A DNA stretch of 64,000 bases from Paenibacillaceae bacterium GAS479 (GTDB lineage: Bacteria; Bacillota; Bacilli; Paenibacillales; Paenibacillaceae), in NCBI GenBank assembly GCA_900105225.1, contig LT629764.1, forward strand, positions 1 to 64,000. The letters run 5' to 3'. Position 1 is the first letter of the stretch. Each line of letters starts with the position of its first letter. A model generated the notes under the pieces. It worked only from the letters and a program-made list of their open reading frames with translations. It was not told where the DNA came from and did not search any database. The position numbers and the translations under genes are program-made. Of this stretch, positions 18,194 through 27,676 are shown piece by piece.

Positions 18194-19120
18194 TTACTTC
18201 TTTATTTTCCCTTGAGGAGCTTCCGGTTCGGGTCTCGCATCCGTTCGTTCCTCCCCTTCAATCGGCATCGCAATATTGCTATAACTTTGCTCAGGTTTAA
18301 AGCTCCCTAGCTCCTTACGCTTGCCTTCAGCGTCCATTGTGCCGTAATTAAACAATCCGCTCATAAAAAAATCATCGAAATAAACAGATCGTTTAAAGGC
18401 CGGCTTTGTCCCCCATTCCCGCTCCGCCACATCATCATACTGCCATTTAAGGATCGCCATGCCTTGTTCATTCACTTCATAATATCCGTAACTGTATCCC
18501 GCATCGTTAAAAATAAAACGGAGAGCCTCGCCTTCCGGAAAAATATAACCTCTGGAATGGTAGCCTTCACCGGATTCAGGCGCTGGGGCATCACCTTGAA
18601 TTTTGGGCAGTCCCATCGCAACTAGCCGCGCCTTCGTAAGGTCTCCTTGCATAAGCGTCTCATATCTAGGTGTACGGACGATGACACGATTGTCTTCCGC
18701 AAAATACTTCACATATGCGCCAAGCGTCTCGCTTATAAAACGAATCGGGATATAGGTCAAGCCACCTTTGTTTACAACTGCTGCATCAATGGGAACTTTT
18801 TTGCCGTTGACGGTAGCTGTTTTTTCTCCCTCGCGTAATTCTACCTTAATACGATTATCTTTCGTGTGAAACATGACGATTCTCGTCTTCGGATCATAGG
18901 CAAAAACGATCCATTCCGGATCAGTCAGCGCCCGTAACTTGACCAAGGTTCTTTCATTTACTGTAATCGCGTTACCCTGTTGCTTCCCGTTTACGAAGAC
19001 AGAAGGGGCTGCTGCATGTGCAAAAGTACTTGTGAAAATAAAACTACTACTAAGCAGAGCGGAGCCAACCAAAATTTTGATAAGTTTCGACCCCCAATTA
19101 AAATTCTTTTTCCCGCTCAA
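18194..19120 (-). CDS. Secreted protein with copper amine oxidase N-terminal (stalk) domain
   Basis: A 308-aa exported protein. Residues 1-37 are a signal peptide ending AHA-AAP. Residues about 38-150 form a CuAO_N1-type domain: VFVNGKQQG, then the repeat-like TYIPIRFISETLGAYVKY. In Firmicutes this domain is a wall-associated module, not a copper enzyme. The C-terminal half is unrecognised: it is aromatic-rich, has a Gly/Tyr cluster (GYSYGYYEV) and ends in a charged tail. It lies downstream of the SLH and amidase genes on the same strand, but terminators separate them. A role at the cell surface is an inference. Confidence 0.75.
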   Translation of the reverse strand: MSGKKNFNWGSKLIKILVGSALLSSSFIFTSTFAHAAAPSVFVNGKQQGNAITVNERTLVKLRALTDPEWIVFAYDPKTRIVMFHTKDNRIKVELREGEKTATVNGKKVPIDAAVVNKGGLTYIPIRFISETLGAYVKYFAEDNRVIVRTPRYETLMQGDLTKARLVAMGLPKIQGDAPAPESGEGYHSRGYIFPEGEALRFIFNDAGYSYGYYEVNEQGMAILKWQYDDVAEREWGTKPAFKRSVYFDDFFMSGLFNYGTMDAEGKRKELGSFKPEQSYSNIAMPIEGEERTDARPEPEAPQGKIKK

Positions 19121-19133
19121 CCTGTTTGAATGT

Positions 19134-19162
19134 AAAAAAAGCCCCAGCCCGAAGGCTGGAGC
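19134..19162 (-). terminator. Terminator of the SLH gene
   Basis: Minus-strand GCTCCAGCC-TTCG-GGCTGGGGC followed by seven T, 37 bp past the stop at 19199. Confidence 0.85.
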
Positions 19163-19198
19163 ATCATGAACTTCAATCCCGATGGCGCTAGTGGAATG

Positions 19199-21904
19199 TT
19201 AGCCCTTCGCGACTTCCAAAACTTTGCCGCCGAATACGTACAACGTAATCGCGTCTCCATCTACAAGTGCGCTGAGCGCGATCGGCGCGCCCGCTGCCGT
19301 GATCACCGCCGTTTCGCTAACGGCGAAGCGGTAGTTGCTGTCGTTAAGCGAGCTGCGTTTGACGAGCAGCTGGCCATTTTCGAGCTTCCAGAAGCTGCGC
19401 TTCATGCCGCTGTTGTCCTCAATGACTACGGCACCATCGGCATTTTTCCGCACCTCGACGCGATCCCCAACAGCAATAGCGGTAGCCACGCTGCTAGTTG
19501 TGCCGTTCTTGATGATGGAGAAGCCGGTGCCAAGCGCTACCGTGCGACTTGAGCCGCCATATTCTTGGATCGTAACGGAGTCAGCAGCAACAGCCGTAAC
19601 CTTACCGAAGCGAACCCCTACTTGCGTTAGAGCTGCAGGAGTTTGTCCCGCATACGTAACATTGACCGTCTGTCCAACGGCAAGTGAAGTGAACGGAATT
19701 GTCGCCCCGTCCTCGCCTTTCAGCGAGAGGTTGCCTGTGTTCAAGGCAATGCCGGTTCCGGAAGGGGGCTGCAGTCCAACTAGTTTGTTTGCAGCGTCAA
19801 TCGTTGAGATTTTGAACTGCACATTCTGATGCACTTTCAGGCTGACGGCCTTCGTCTGATTGCTGTCGAGAGCAGCCGTCACCTTCATACCAACCTTAAC
19901 ATCGGCAAGCACAGCGCCAGTTTTACCATACCAGTCAACGGCGAGCGCATCAAAAGGCAACGTAACCGAAGTTCCATCCTCAAGTGAGAGAGCCAGCGTT
20001 TTTGTCGCCGTATTGAGCAATCCGATCGTCCCCGAATACTGGTAAACAAAACGGATAAGCACAGCATCGCTGCCGGAATAACCGACCGAGACGCGTTGAC
20101 CTTGACGCAGCAGCGAAGCAGCCGTAGCAATCGGAACCTGCTGTCCGTTCAGCTCAACCTTCGTTTTGTCCGTCACCTGAAGAGCAACCAGCTTGCCGTT
20201 AGTTCCCTTGACAGTGAGAGCTTTCTGCTCCGCGCTATAACTGAGGATCTCAGCGCCCGTAAGCGTGCTAAGCGAGCGATTTTTAACGTTGATTTGGGTC
20301 ACTTTGCCGGCAGCATCTAGCGTCAGCTCCAGCTGATCATCCTTGTACAGATCACTAAGTACCGGCCCATCAATGCCTGGGATGACAAGCACCACATTGT
20401 CGGCCAGATAACTGGACTGCAACTTGCCTCCTGACACATAGGTCAAAATATCCCCGGCATACGCGCTAAACGTACCGCTGGCAGCACGGACATTCGTATC
20501 GGTTACTTTCACAGATACAACTTGACTGTCCTTGACAACGTAGCTCACGCTGTCGCCCGCCTTCAACCCGGCCAGACCATCAGTCAGCGCCCGGCCATCC
20601 CAGCCGAGCACCACTACAGCTGCACCGACCGGCCATGTTTCTTCCGTTCCAGCTGCAGTTTTAACTGTCAGCAATCCGCTCGCCGCTGCGGACACAGTAC
20701 CAGTGCCTTCCTTGCTCACCGGAGCCGATTTGACGATTACCTCAAGAGCGGATGGTTTCTCGCGGAAAGTATCGGTCTTGACGATGACCTGACTGTCCGG
20801 CTTCAGATCGGTAAGCGCCAGCTTGGCGCCTTCCTGCGTTTTGATGTTAAGAGTGGAGTCATACGAAATATCGATCATCCGCTCACCGTCCCACAGCCAA
20901 ATCGTATTCTGGGCTGGGGCTACGCGCGAGATGCTTCCTTCCGTCGATTTCACCTGTGGCTCAGAATCGGTCTGCTCCACAAAAAGGGCATCCGTTCCCC
21001 CGCCCAGCACTTGCACATGCGTGTACAGCTGGAGCTCGGAGGACGATTTGAGGGCGGCTTCGCTATCAAACTTGTAGAAACGGGCATCCGCAGCTAAGTT
21101 GAACGAGCGCATTCCGTCATCCGTGAAAATCGTAATCGTCGTGCCATTCACCGAAGTGAGCACGCCCCCTGTTTCACCGGGATAAGAAACCGGAGCCAGC
21201 GCTTGAGCGCGGCTGAACATTATCGCCGCCGAGGCGCGATTGACTGCCGCTAGCGGGTCGAACTTCTGTGCAGTGACACCTTTTACGAGTCCGAGCGATA
21301 CACCCGCATTAATATATCCGACATAACCGCTGCTAATCGATTTTGCATCCTGGAAAGAAGAGCCCTTCGTTGCCAGCTCAAGGGCTACATCGTTTTTTCC
21401 AGCGGCTTTGACGATCAGCTTGGCGATCCACTCGCGAGAAGCCGTGGTGCCGCCCCACTCCTGCTTGGACTGCGCCTCTGCCGTTTTGAACTCCTCCGCT
21501 TGATTCAGCAAACCTAGCTTGAAGGCTAGAACAACGTAAGGTATGTAATATGTATTTACTTTAAACGTTTGCGGAAACACGACGGCCTGCTCAGCGTCAA
21601 TCTCTTTTTCCTTGCCCATGAAACGCAGTGCCATGACAACGGCTTCCTGACGGCTCACTGACGCAGCCGGACGGAAATTCCCCTTGTCACCGACAATAAT
21701 TCCTTGCAGTGCCAGCTTCATAATGCTGCGCTCAGCCCAGTGGCCAGTTTTGACATCGGCAAAAAACGATCCGGCTGCTGCAGTACCAACCGGTCCCCCT
21801 GACGAGGAAGAAGCCGCTGCATCTGCAGCGGCCGGTCCTCCAGCCAGGAGGGAGAGGGCGATCATACCCGTGGCGATTCTATAGGCTCTGGTGGACAGTG
21901 GCAT
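19199..21904 (-). CDS. S-layer homology domain surface protein
   Basis: A 901-aa exported protein with a signal peptide at about 1-30 (ALSLLAGGPAAADA). The N-terminal 250 residues contain SLH modules: FADVKTGHWAERSIMKLALQ with FRPAASVSRQEAVVM, and later FQDAKSISSGYVGYINAGVS with FDPLAAVNRASAAIM; a middle module is degenerate. SLH domains bind pyruvylated wall polymers. From about 260 on, short beta-rich repeats recur (for example TVSAAASGLLTVKTAAGTEE), each predicted as a small barrel or strand pair; no enzyme motif is seen. It lies 38 bp downstream of the GerMN gene and could be cotranscribed with amidase and GerMN. Confidence 0.82.
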   Translation of the reverse strand: MPLSTRAYRIATGMIALSLLAGGPAAADAAASSSSGGPVGTAAAGSFFADVKTGHWAERSIMKLALQGIIVGDKGNFRPAASVSRQEAVVMALRFMGKEKEIDAEQAVVFPQTFKVNTYYIPYVVLAFKLGLLNQAEEFKTAEAQSKQEWGGTTASREWIAKLIVKAAGKNDVALELATKGSSFQDAKSISSGYVGYINAGVSLGLVKGVTAQKFDPLAAVNRASAAIMFSRAQALAPVSYPGETGGVLTSVNGTTITIFTDDGMRSFNLAADARFYKFDSEAALKSSSELQLYTHVQVLGGGTDALFVEQTDSEPQVKSTEGSISRVAPAQNTIWLWDGERMIDISYDSTLNIKTQEGAKLALTDLKPDSQVIVKTDTFREKPSALEVIVKSAPVSKEGTGTVSAAASGLLTVKTAAGTEETWPVGAAVVVLGWDGRALTDGLAGLKAGDSVSYVVKDSQVVSVKVTDTNVRAASGTFSAYAGDILTYVSGGKLQSSYLADNVVLVIPGIDGPVLSDLYKDDQLELTLDAAGKVTQINVKNRSLSTLTGAEILSYSAEQKALTVKGTNGKLVALQVTDKTKVELNGQQVPIATAASLLRQGQRVSVGYSGSDAVLIRFVYQYSGTIGLLNTATKTLALSLEDGTSVTLPFDALAVDWYGKTGAVLADVKVGMKVTAALDSNQTKAVSLKVHQNVQFKISTIDAANKLVGLQPPSGTGIALNTGNLSLKGEDGATIPFTSLAVGQTVNVTYAGQTPAALTQVGVRFGKVTAVAADSVTIQEYGGSSRTVALGTGFSIIKNGTTSSVATAIAVGDRVEVRKNADGAVVIEDNSGMKRSFWKLENGQLLVKRSSLNDSNYRFAVSETAVITAAGAPIALSALVDGDAITLYVFGGKVLEVAKG

Positions 21905-21941
21905 CTTTTCGGCTCTCCCCTATGATTGGATTAATGTACGT

Positions 21942-22580
21942 TCATTTTGTAGCTTCGTAGGCGCTGCGCAGGATCGGGTGATCCAGCTCAACATGGCCCA
22001 TCAAGCTATCTACGGCCTTGCCGTCCACAAGCAGATCCAGTGATTGAATCTCTTTGAACTGGAATGCCGTTTTTGCCATCGCTTCGAGCGCCAGTTCTTC
22101 GCCAGGGCCGCCGAGACGGGACTCGTCCGGAATCGTCATATCAACAGTCGCAGCTCCATCTAGCACCTTGACCGAGTTGAACGTTACTCCCTGCCATAAG
22201 GACTGGTTGCCTTCGCGGTCCCCGCCTGCGAGAGCTTGGAGAGCTGCGCGCAGCTTATCCTGCTCGTTAGTGAAGCTGATCTCCGTCTTCAGCTCTTTGA
22301 GAGCTGTCAGCTCGGAATCCGTCTGGTAGATGATGATTTCCAGCTTCGTCTTGTCCGTCTGGGATCCGTTTCCAACAGTCGTCCCTTCTCCAGCCCCCTC
22401 CCCTACCTGTGGTGAAGGTGAAGGCGAAGGAGAGGTGGAAGCAACAGCGGTGGGTGAAGGTGAAGGACTCGCCCCTCCGGAGCCGCTATCAAGCGACTCC
22501 TTCGCTCCACAGCCGGCAAGGGCGATTGTCACAGCGGCAGCGGCCAGCAGCGCCGCCAGCTTAGTTCTAGGCTGCTTCAT
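21942..22580 (-). CDS. GerMN-domain lipoprotein
   Basis: A 212-aa lipoprotein with lipobox ALAGC at about residue 23. A Pro/Ser-rich linker (about 32-62) precedes a GerMN domain (about 80-205), recognised by TVDMTIPDESRLGGPGEELAL and the C-terminal DLLVDGKAVDSLMGHVEL. GerMN domains occur in GerM and in lipoproteins next to cell-wall amidases, as here. The start at 22580 (MKQPRTK) is chosen over the upstream ATG because AGGAGG lies 12 bp before it and overlaps the amidase stop; that overlap indicates translational coupling. Confidence 0.85.
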   Translation of the reverse strand: MKQPRTKLAALLAAAAVTIALAGCGAKESLDSGSGGASPSPSPTAVASTSPSPSPSPQVGEGAGEGTTVGNGSQTDKTKLEIIIYQTDSELTALKELKTEISFTNEQDKLRAALQALAGGDREGNQSLWQGVTFNSVKVLDGAATVDMTIPDESRLGGPGEELALEAMAKTAFQFKEIQSLDLLVDGKAVDSLMGHVELDHPILRSAYEATK

Positions 22581-22596
22581 GGCTAACTGTCGCCTC

Positions 22597-24171
22597 CTAC
22601 AGGTTGAGATATTCCTTAATGCCATTCACAAGCGCCTGAGCGATTTCATTTTGCTTGGTCTCATTGAAAAGCACTGCTTCGTCCTTGGCATTGGTCAAAA
22701 ACCCTGATTCCGTCAGTACAGCAGGCATTTTCGTTTTTTTGATAACAACGAACCCTGCAGTCTTGACCTTGCGGTCAGGAAGATCGGTGGCTCCAAGGAG
22801 ATGCTTATGGATAATGTCGGCAAACGTTTTGCTGTCCGAACGATTATAGTACGTTTCCGTGCCGGAAGCGGAGGAACCCTTAAGCGCATTGGCGTGAATG
22901 GATAAGAATAAATCAGCATTCAGCCTATTGGCCATCGCCGCTCGCTCGTCCAAAGTAACAAAAGTATCATCTGAGCGGGTTAAGATCGGCTGGATACGAG
23001 GCTCCTTCTTGAGCAGCTCATTAACCTTCAGTGCAATGGCCAGGTTGAAGGATTTCTCCGTCTTGCCCGTTGCGCCTGACGTTCCTGGATCTTGTTGCCC
23101 ATGGCCCGCATCGATTACAACTTTGAAAATTTTGTCGCCGGATGGCGTCGTCGGGTTCGGTGGAATCTGCTCAAGTGCATTTGTAATGCTGAGCTGAATC
23201 AAGCCTTCCGTCTTGGTGACCGTATACTGCGCGGCCCCCTGCAAATCCCATACAATCCTTACCGTGGAAGGCTTGTCCGAGTAATAAGAATAGCGCACCT
23301 TCGTCAACAGCGGGCCTTCCGTCACTAGCTCTCCCATCTTGGCCGTCGTGGCCGTAAAACCAGGAGAGAATGTCTCTTTAAACGCTGCTGCCGGAATGTC
23401 CAGCACAAGCCGATCCGGATTGGTCAAAATCTGAGGCTCGCCTACTGAGGCAATACCTTCATAAGCAATGTTCGTCGTGCCGATTCCGTCATAATCAATT
23501 GATGTAATCAGTGCCTGTGCGTCTGGAGGAACCGTACCTGTACCGGTATTGCCGCCGGTGTTTCCGCCGTTTCCAGTGTTACCGTTTGAACCGCCGCCAG
23601 GATTGGTGTTGCCGCCACCCGGCGTAGTGTTGCCGTTATCAGGGGGCGGGTTGCCCTCACCAGGCAATGTGCCGCCAGGTTCTGTGCCGTTGCCGCCGTC
23701 CGAGCCAGGATTAGTCGGCTCCTCTACAGTAGGCTGGAACAGATAGACTGATTTCGCCGGAGCATCATAATACACCTGCAGTCCCATGTTCTCGCTGACG
23801 AAACGCAGCGGAACCATCGTTGTGCTGGCAGATCCATTGCCGACAATCCTCGCTGGGGTTGCCAGACCGACCTTCGATCCGTTGACCTGGGCCGACTTGC
23901 TGCCGACAACGAGCTCGATCAGGCTGTCTCCATTATGTATGACTGCCTTTTTTGCCGCCTTGTCCCATGTGACATCAAAGCCCATCCCTTCGGCAACCGT
24001 ACGAATCGGAATAAAAGTAGTACTCTTCTCGATTCTCGGCGCCGATGCCGACTGAAGCTCCAGGCCATTCAGGAACAGCTTGGGAGCTTTGCTCGCCGCG
24101 GATGAGACCGTAGCGAACATGGATAAAGTCACAACCACAAACAACAGCATTAAAACTACTTTCTTCATCAT
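22597..24171 (-). CDS. N-acetylmuramoyl-L-alanine amidase with stalk and AMIN domains
   Basis: A 524-aa exported peptidoglycan hydrolase that cuts the MurNAc-L-Ala bond. Order: signal peptide (1-25), CuAO_N stalk domain (about 30-150, with TTFIPIRTVAEGMGF and TTMVPLRFVSENMGL), a Pro/Gly/Asn-rich flexible linker (about 151-215), an AMIN domain (about 220-335) and Amidase_3 (about 345-524). The zinc-enzyme motifs VIDAGHGQQDPG, the Glu in KTEKSFNLA, LSIHANA and LTESGFLTN are all intact. ATG with an AGAGGTG ribosome site. It heads a likely operon with the GerMN and SLH genes. The 24172-24564 stretch upstream holds no gene I can support. Confidence 0.92.
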   Translation of the reverse strand: MMKKVVLMLLFVVVTLSMFATVSSAASKAPKLFLNGLELQSASAPRIEKSTTFIPIRTVAEGMGFDVTWDKAAKKAVIHNGDSLIELVVGSKSAQVNGSKVGLATPARIVGNGSASTTMVPLRFVSENMGLQVYYDAPAKSVYLFQPTVEEPTNPGSDGGNGTEPGGTLPGEGNPPPDNGNTTPGGGNTNPGGGSNGNTGNGGNTGGNTGTGTVPPDAQALITSIDYDGIGTTNIAYEGIASVGEPQILTNPDRLVLDIPAAAFKETFSPGFTATTAKMGELVTEGPLLTKVRYSYYSDKPSTVRIVWDLQGAAQYTVTKTEGLIQLSITNALEQIPPNPTTPSGDKIFKVVIDAGHGQQDPGTSGATGKTEKSFNLAIALKVNELLKKEPRIQPILTRSDDTFVTLDERAAMANRLNADLFLSIHANALKGSSASGTETYYNRSDSKTFADIIHKHLLGATDLPDRKVKTAGFVVIKKTKMPAVLTESGFLTNAKDEAVLFNETKQNEIAQALVNGIKEYLNL

Positions 24172-24564
24172 TCACCTCTAAAAACCGAATTCACCCGCTT
24201 CACCATGCCGGCGGCATCCACTATGGCAAAGTCAGGCAAATATTTAGACGCGAGTAAGCTCGAATAGTTGCGAAAAAAAGGGAACCTTGGCAACTTTTTT
24301 TGCGTATAGACGAGGTTGCCCTGACAAATTTGTCTATCTAGCAAATGTGGCACTATACAACCTTCTACCCTTGTCGCAACTTCGCTCCGCGTGCCATCAT
24401 CCTTCCGATCCGCTCTTGCAGTCGAATTTCCTGATTTCCTTGGACATAGTCCGGTTAAAATTCGCCTGCAAATGCGACCACTGCCGTTTCTCCAGGACGA
24501 TGGCTCGCTCCGCTCGTTCGACAACTAGATTAGTGCAACTTCCTCAAAGCTGGATAAATAGCAC

Positions 24565-24598
24565 AAAAATCCCCTGAAGGATTTTTTCCATCAGGGGA
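24565..24598 (-). terminator. Terminator of the rhamnosidase gene
   Basis: Minus-strand CCCCTGA / TCAGGGG stem with a second small internal stem, followed by TTTTT, 22 bp past the stop at 24620. Confidence 0.75.
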
Positions 24599-24619
24599 AC
24601 TACTACTTTTCCATCAAGG

Positions 24620-27565
24620 TTAAAGCAAGAAAACCCGCTTAATCTCGGCACTTCCCTTAACGCCTTCCGGCCATTTGAACTGGAGTTCGATTCCTTCCGG
24701 CGCCGTTACGGTCAGACTCATGATATCCTCATTCAAGCTCCACGCCACTTTAATCTCGCCTTGCCCAGGGAGAGGAACAGCGCCGCTGGCCCATCTAAGT
24801 CCGGCCGGTTCCGGTGCAATTTCCACCTTGTGCCAACCCGCATCCAACGGCCGAACACCGAGAATTTCCCGCCCCAGAAAATATCCAGGAGCCGCCGACC
24901 AGGCGTGGCAGTGGCTTCGCGTCAACATATCGGAGTTCGCTCGGTTCTCTTCAAAGCTTGGATACATCTCCCAACAGGTCGTCGCCCCATGATCGATCAT
25001 ACGTCCATATTGCAGCCGGATGTCTTTTACGAGCAGATCGGATCGGCCAAGGTCAGCCAGCACCTCGTAATAGAAAAAGCTCATAAACGGGCTGCCGATC
25101 TGCGTCCACTCTACAGGCGGCTGAAGCACATGTCTCTCGAGCACGGCTTTTCGCTCGCCGTCTGCAACGGCGCAAAGACAAGCAATTACCTGAGTCTGCA
25201 CGCTGAATCGTTCCGAGCGCCTGCCGTCCTCATGGATGCAGTCTAGATAAGCTTGACGCTCTTTATCCCACAGATGAAGGTTGATTGCGGTCCGCAGCAC
25301 TTCGCTCCGCTCCTGCCACAGGGAGACTTGTTCCGGCTGCCCCGCTCTTTGCGCAAGTACTGCAGATAGCCTCATTGCCTTCATAAAGAACAGATTCTGA
25401 TGTGTCACCACACCGCTGTTCGGCTGATCAATCGGCGCCCAGTCCAGTAGATTCCAGCTGCGGATATTCAGCAGACCTTTATCGTCAATGTGCTCGTAAT
25501 ACGCTTCCAATGCGCTTTGCACCAATGGCCAGATCGTTTTGGCGTAGTCACTGTCGTCCGTATGCTCCACGAACTCCTGGCAAGCGATCATCCAGAAAAA
25601 GGTCCAGTTCGGAATGACGCTGTTCCAGCCGCTCGGCACCTGATCCAAATAAAGCGGATTACGACTCCCTGAGCCGGGAACGAGATTCAGACAGCGTTTA
25701 ACGATATCGGTCGCGCCGAACACATAATAGTTAACTAAAGCTTCATTCCGGGCGTCGCCGACCCAGAAAGTCTGCTCGTAGGCTGGGCAGTCGACAAAGG
25801 TATCCTCCATGCAGAGCTTGGTCGTGCGTCGGCTAATTTGCCAAATTTCATTCAGAAGCGAATCGGAACAGCGGAACTCCCCTCTTTGCGGCAACGGATA
25901 CGAGCTTTGGTTCATATAGATTTCGTAGAGCTTGACGGGAGCGCTTGCTTGGCGCGCGGTTACGATCAGATAACGGCAGCCCCGACGCACTGGCGAGAGG
26001 TAGGACTGCCTGCCATCCCTACAGATATAACGAACGGTATTATCGAGTCCATACGTATGCTGCCGGTAGTCTCCTTCAATATGCTCAATCCCATATACGT
26101 CTAAAATCGTGCCGGCTGCTGCTTCCAGCTCAAAGCCGATATAACCCGAGCGTTGCTCTCCGAGATCAACGACAAATTCGCAATCAGCGCCCAATACAGG
26201 CAGAACCGCCGGTTCGGGAGCGGGAACGACCATTTGCTGCAGCTGCGCCGGAACTGCCAGAGGCCTTCTCGCAGTCTGCCACACACTGCTTCCGAATACG
26301 TCCTGATCGGTAAACAGTTTCGCATCCAACCCCCGTACCCAAGAATCAAGCCCGGGCAGGCTGCCCGGCATTTCACCGTCGCGCAGCCGGGTGTAAAGCG
26401 GATGATCGCCGAGCGGAGGATTATGCAGCCAATGCTGTGTCACCTCGGCTGATTCAAAAGGGCCGATTAGGACGAACGGAACTTCATTTTGCTTTGATTC
26501 GTCCCGGAGATTATTCGTCTTTGCGACAGTAGCGTCAATTGCCTCCGTAGCCCAAAGGGGACGACTTAACGTAAACGGAGCATCGGCGTCGATACCGAGA
26601 TGCCAACTGCTTCCATGATCGTACCCGCACTCATTCTCAATGAGCAGCAGATACGATCCCGCTACCACTTCAAATACATCGTAGCGCTCTGGCTGCACGC
26701 CGTAGCTGCGCGCCGCCTTATTGCCGTCAAGCAGGACAACGCCGTCCGTTCCCGATGGAAAACCGACCGTTACGGAACAGGACTCCTCCACCTTCACTTG
26801 AACGGCGATAAAACCTTTATAAGCGACCGGATTGGCGCTCCATATGCTGTCAGGCAACATGATGGTTTTCAAATCTAATGCAGCCGCATAAGCAGGTGGG
26901 CGAACCTCGTGCAGGGATACGACAGCCGACGGATACACCTTTTCCTCCGTCAGGTAAGGAATGTCACGGGGGACGAGCTTTTTCCAAGGACCTTCGCCGA
27001 TGCCCGCAACTTCCCTTGCAGCCTGCCAGAACATGCCTGGAGCTTCGAAACCAGTCACGTCCTCATCAACCATCCAGCGTTCCGGCAGCCCGCGTGCATC
27101 AATAACTTCGCCGAAAGCCTGCTGACAGGACATGCGGGGAGCTGAGGACTGTTGTCCCGGAAGACGGCTTGTCCACCAGGAATCGTCCGTAGCCAACACT
27201 ACGCCGGATGAGCTATCCAGTTCAACAAGGAGAGCCCCTTGTCCTAATAAATAATAAAAGTTGGTCATGCCAAAATGCAGCACGAGCACGGCAATCGTAT
27301 TGGGGCGTCCGGGAAGCAGCAAATGACCGATGTCATAGCTGTCATAGGATTGTTCCTCGGGCCAGGAACGGACCGGGCCGCGGCCGAGGAGCGTGCCGTT
27401 CACATACAGCACGTAACGCGAATCTGCACTTATGTGCAGCGCGGCTTCATCCAGTCCGTCCTCCGGGCAATCAAAGCTCCTTCGGAAACAACGCCACTCG
27501 TTGCGGGGACGATCTTCCTCTCCGCCCCATATCCATTTGGCTGACCATGTCCGGCCAGAATTCAT
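24620..27565 (-). CDS. Glycoside hydrolase, GH78 alpha-L-rhamnosidase-like
   Basis: About 981 aa, cytosolic (no signal peptide). The N-terminal half is a set of beta-sandwich domains starting WSAKWIW, typical of GH78 openings, with YVNGTLLGRGPVRSWPEEQ. An (alpha/alpha)6 catalytic barrel begins near residue 570 with DTFVDCPAYEQTFWVGDAR, the segment holding the general-acid carboxylate in this family, and continues to CWEMYPSFEENR. The C-terminal beta domain ends the protein. The start at 27565 is chosen because GAGAGG lies 9 bp upstream. It is divergent from an AraC regulator that probably controls it. GH106 or another rhamnosidase-like activity is possible; the substrate is not proven. Confidence 0.82.
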   Translation of the reverse strand: MNSGRTWSAKWIWGGEEDRPRNEWRCFRRSFDCPEDGLDEAALHISADSRYVLYVNGTLLGRGPVRSWPEEQSYDSYDIGHLLLPGRPNTIAVLVLHFGMTNFYYLLGQGALLVELDSSSGVVLATDDSWWTSRLPGQQSSAPRMSCQQAFGEVIDARGLPERWMVDEDVTGFEAPGMFWQAAREVAGIGEGPWKKLVPRDIPYLTEEKVYPSAVVSLHEVRPPAYAAALDLKTIMLPDSIWSANPVAYKGFIAVQVKVEESCSVTVGFPSGTDGVVLLDGNKAARSYGVQPERYDVFEVVAGSYLLLIENECGYDHGSSWHLGIDADAPFTLSRPLWATEAIDATVAKTNNLRDESKQNEVPFVLIGPFESAEVTQHWLHNPPLGDHPLYTRLRDGEMPGSLPGLDSWVRGLDAKLFTDQDVFGSSVWQTARRPLAVPAQLQQMVVPAPEPAVLPVLGADCEFVVDLGEQRSGYIGFELEAAAGTILDVYGIEHIEGDYRQHTYGLDNTVRYICRDGRQSYLSPVRRGCRYLIVTARQASAPVKLYEIYMNQSSYPLPQRGEFRCSDSLLNEIWQISRRTTKLCMEDTFVDCPAYEQTFWVGDARNEALVNYYVFGATDIVKRCLNLVPGSGSRNPLYLDQVPSGWNSVIPNWTFFWMIACQEFVEHTDDSDYAKTIWPLVQSALEAYYEHIDDKGLLNIRSWNLLDWAPIDQPNSGVVTHQNLFFMKAMRLSAVLAQRAGQPEQVSLWQERSEVLRTAINLHLWDKERQAYLDCIHEDGRRSERFSVQTQVIACLCAVADGERKAVLERHVLQPPVEWTQIGSPFMSFFYYEVLADLGRSDLLVKDIRLQYGRMIDHGATTCWEMYPSFEENRANSDMLTRSHCHAWSAAPGYFLGREILGVRPLDAGWHKVEIAPEPAGLRWASGAVPLPGQGEIKVAWSLNEDIMSLTVTAPEGIELQFKWPEGVKGSAEIKRVFLL

Positions 27566-27627
27566 GATGATCATCCTCTCTGCCTTATTCCACCTCATTG
27601 TACGCTCAACAATGTTTAAAAAAGGTG

Positions 27628-27656
27628 TTGATTCTGCCAAAAATGATGGCTATCCT
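27628..27656 (+). promoter_or_regulatory. Candidate promoter of the AraC gene
   Basis: TTGATT (27628-27633), 17 bp, TATCCT (27651-27656), about 20 bp before the start codon, whose ribosome site is AAAGGAGGAG. Confidence 0.5.
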
Positions 27657-27676
27657 GACATAAAGGAGGAGAGTGT

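Noticed and set aside
24168-24524. Minus-strand frame of 118 codons upstream of the amidase
   Set aside because: Arg/Ser-rich with no family resemblance and no ribosome site; it overlaps the amidase leader.
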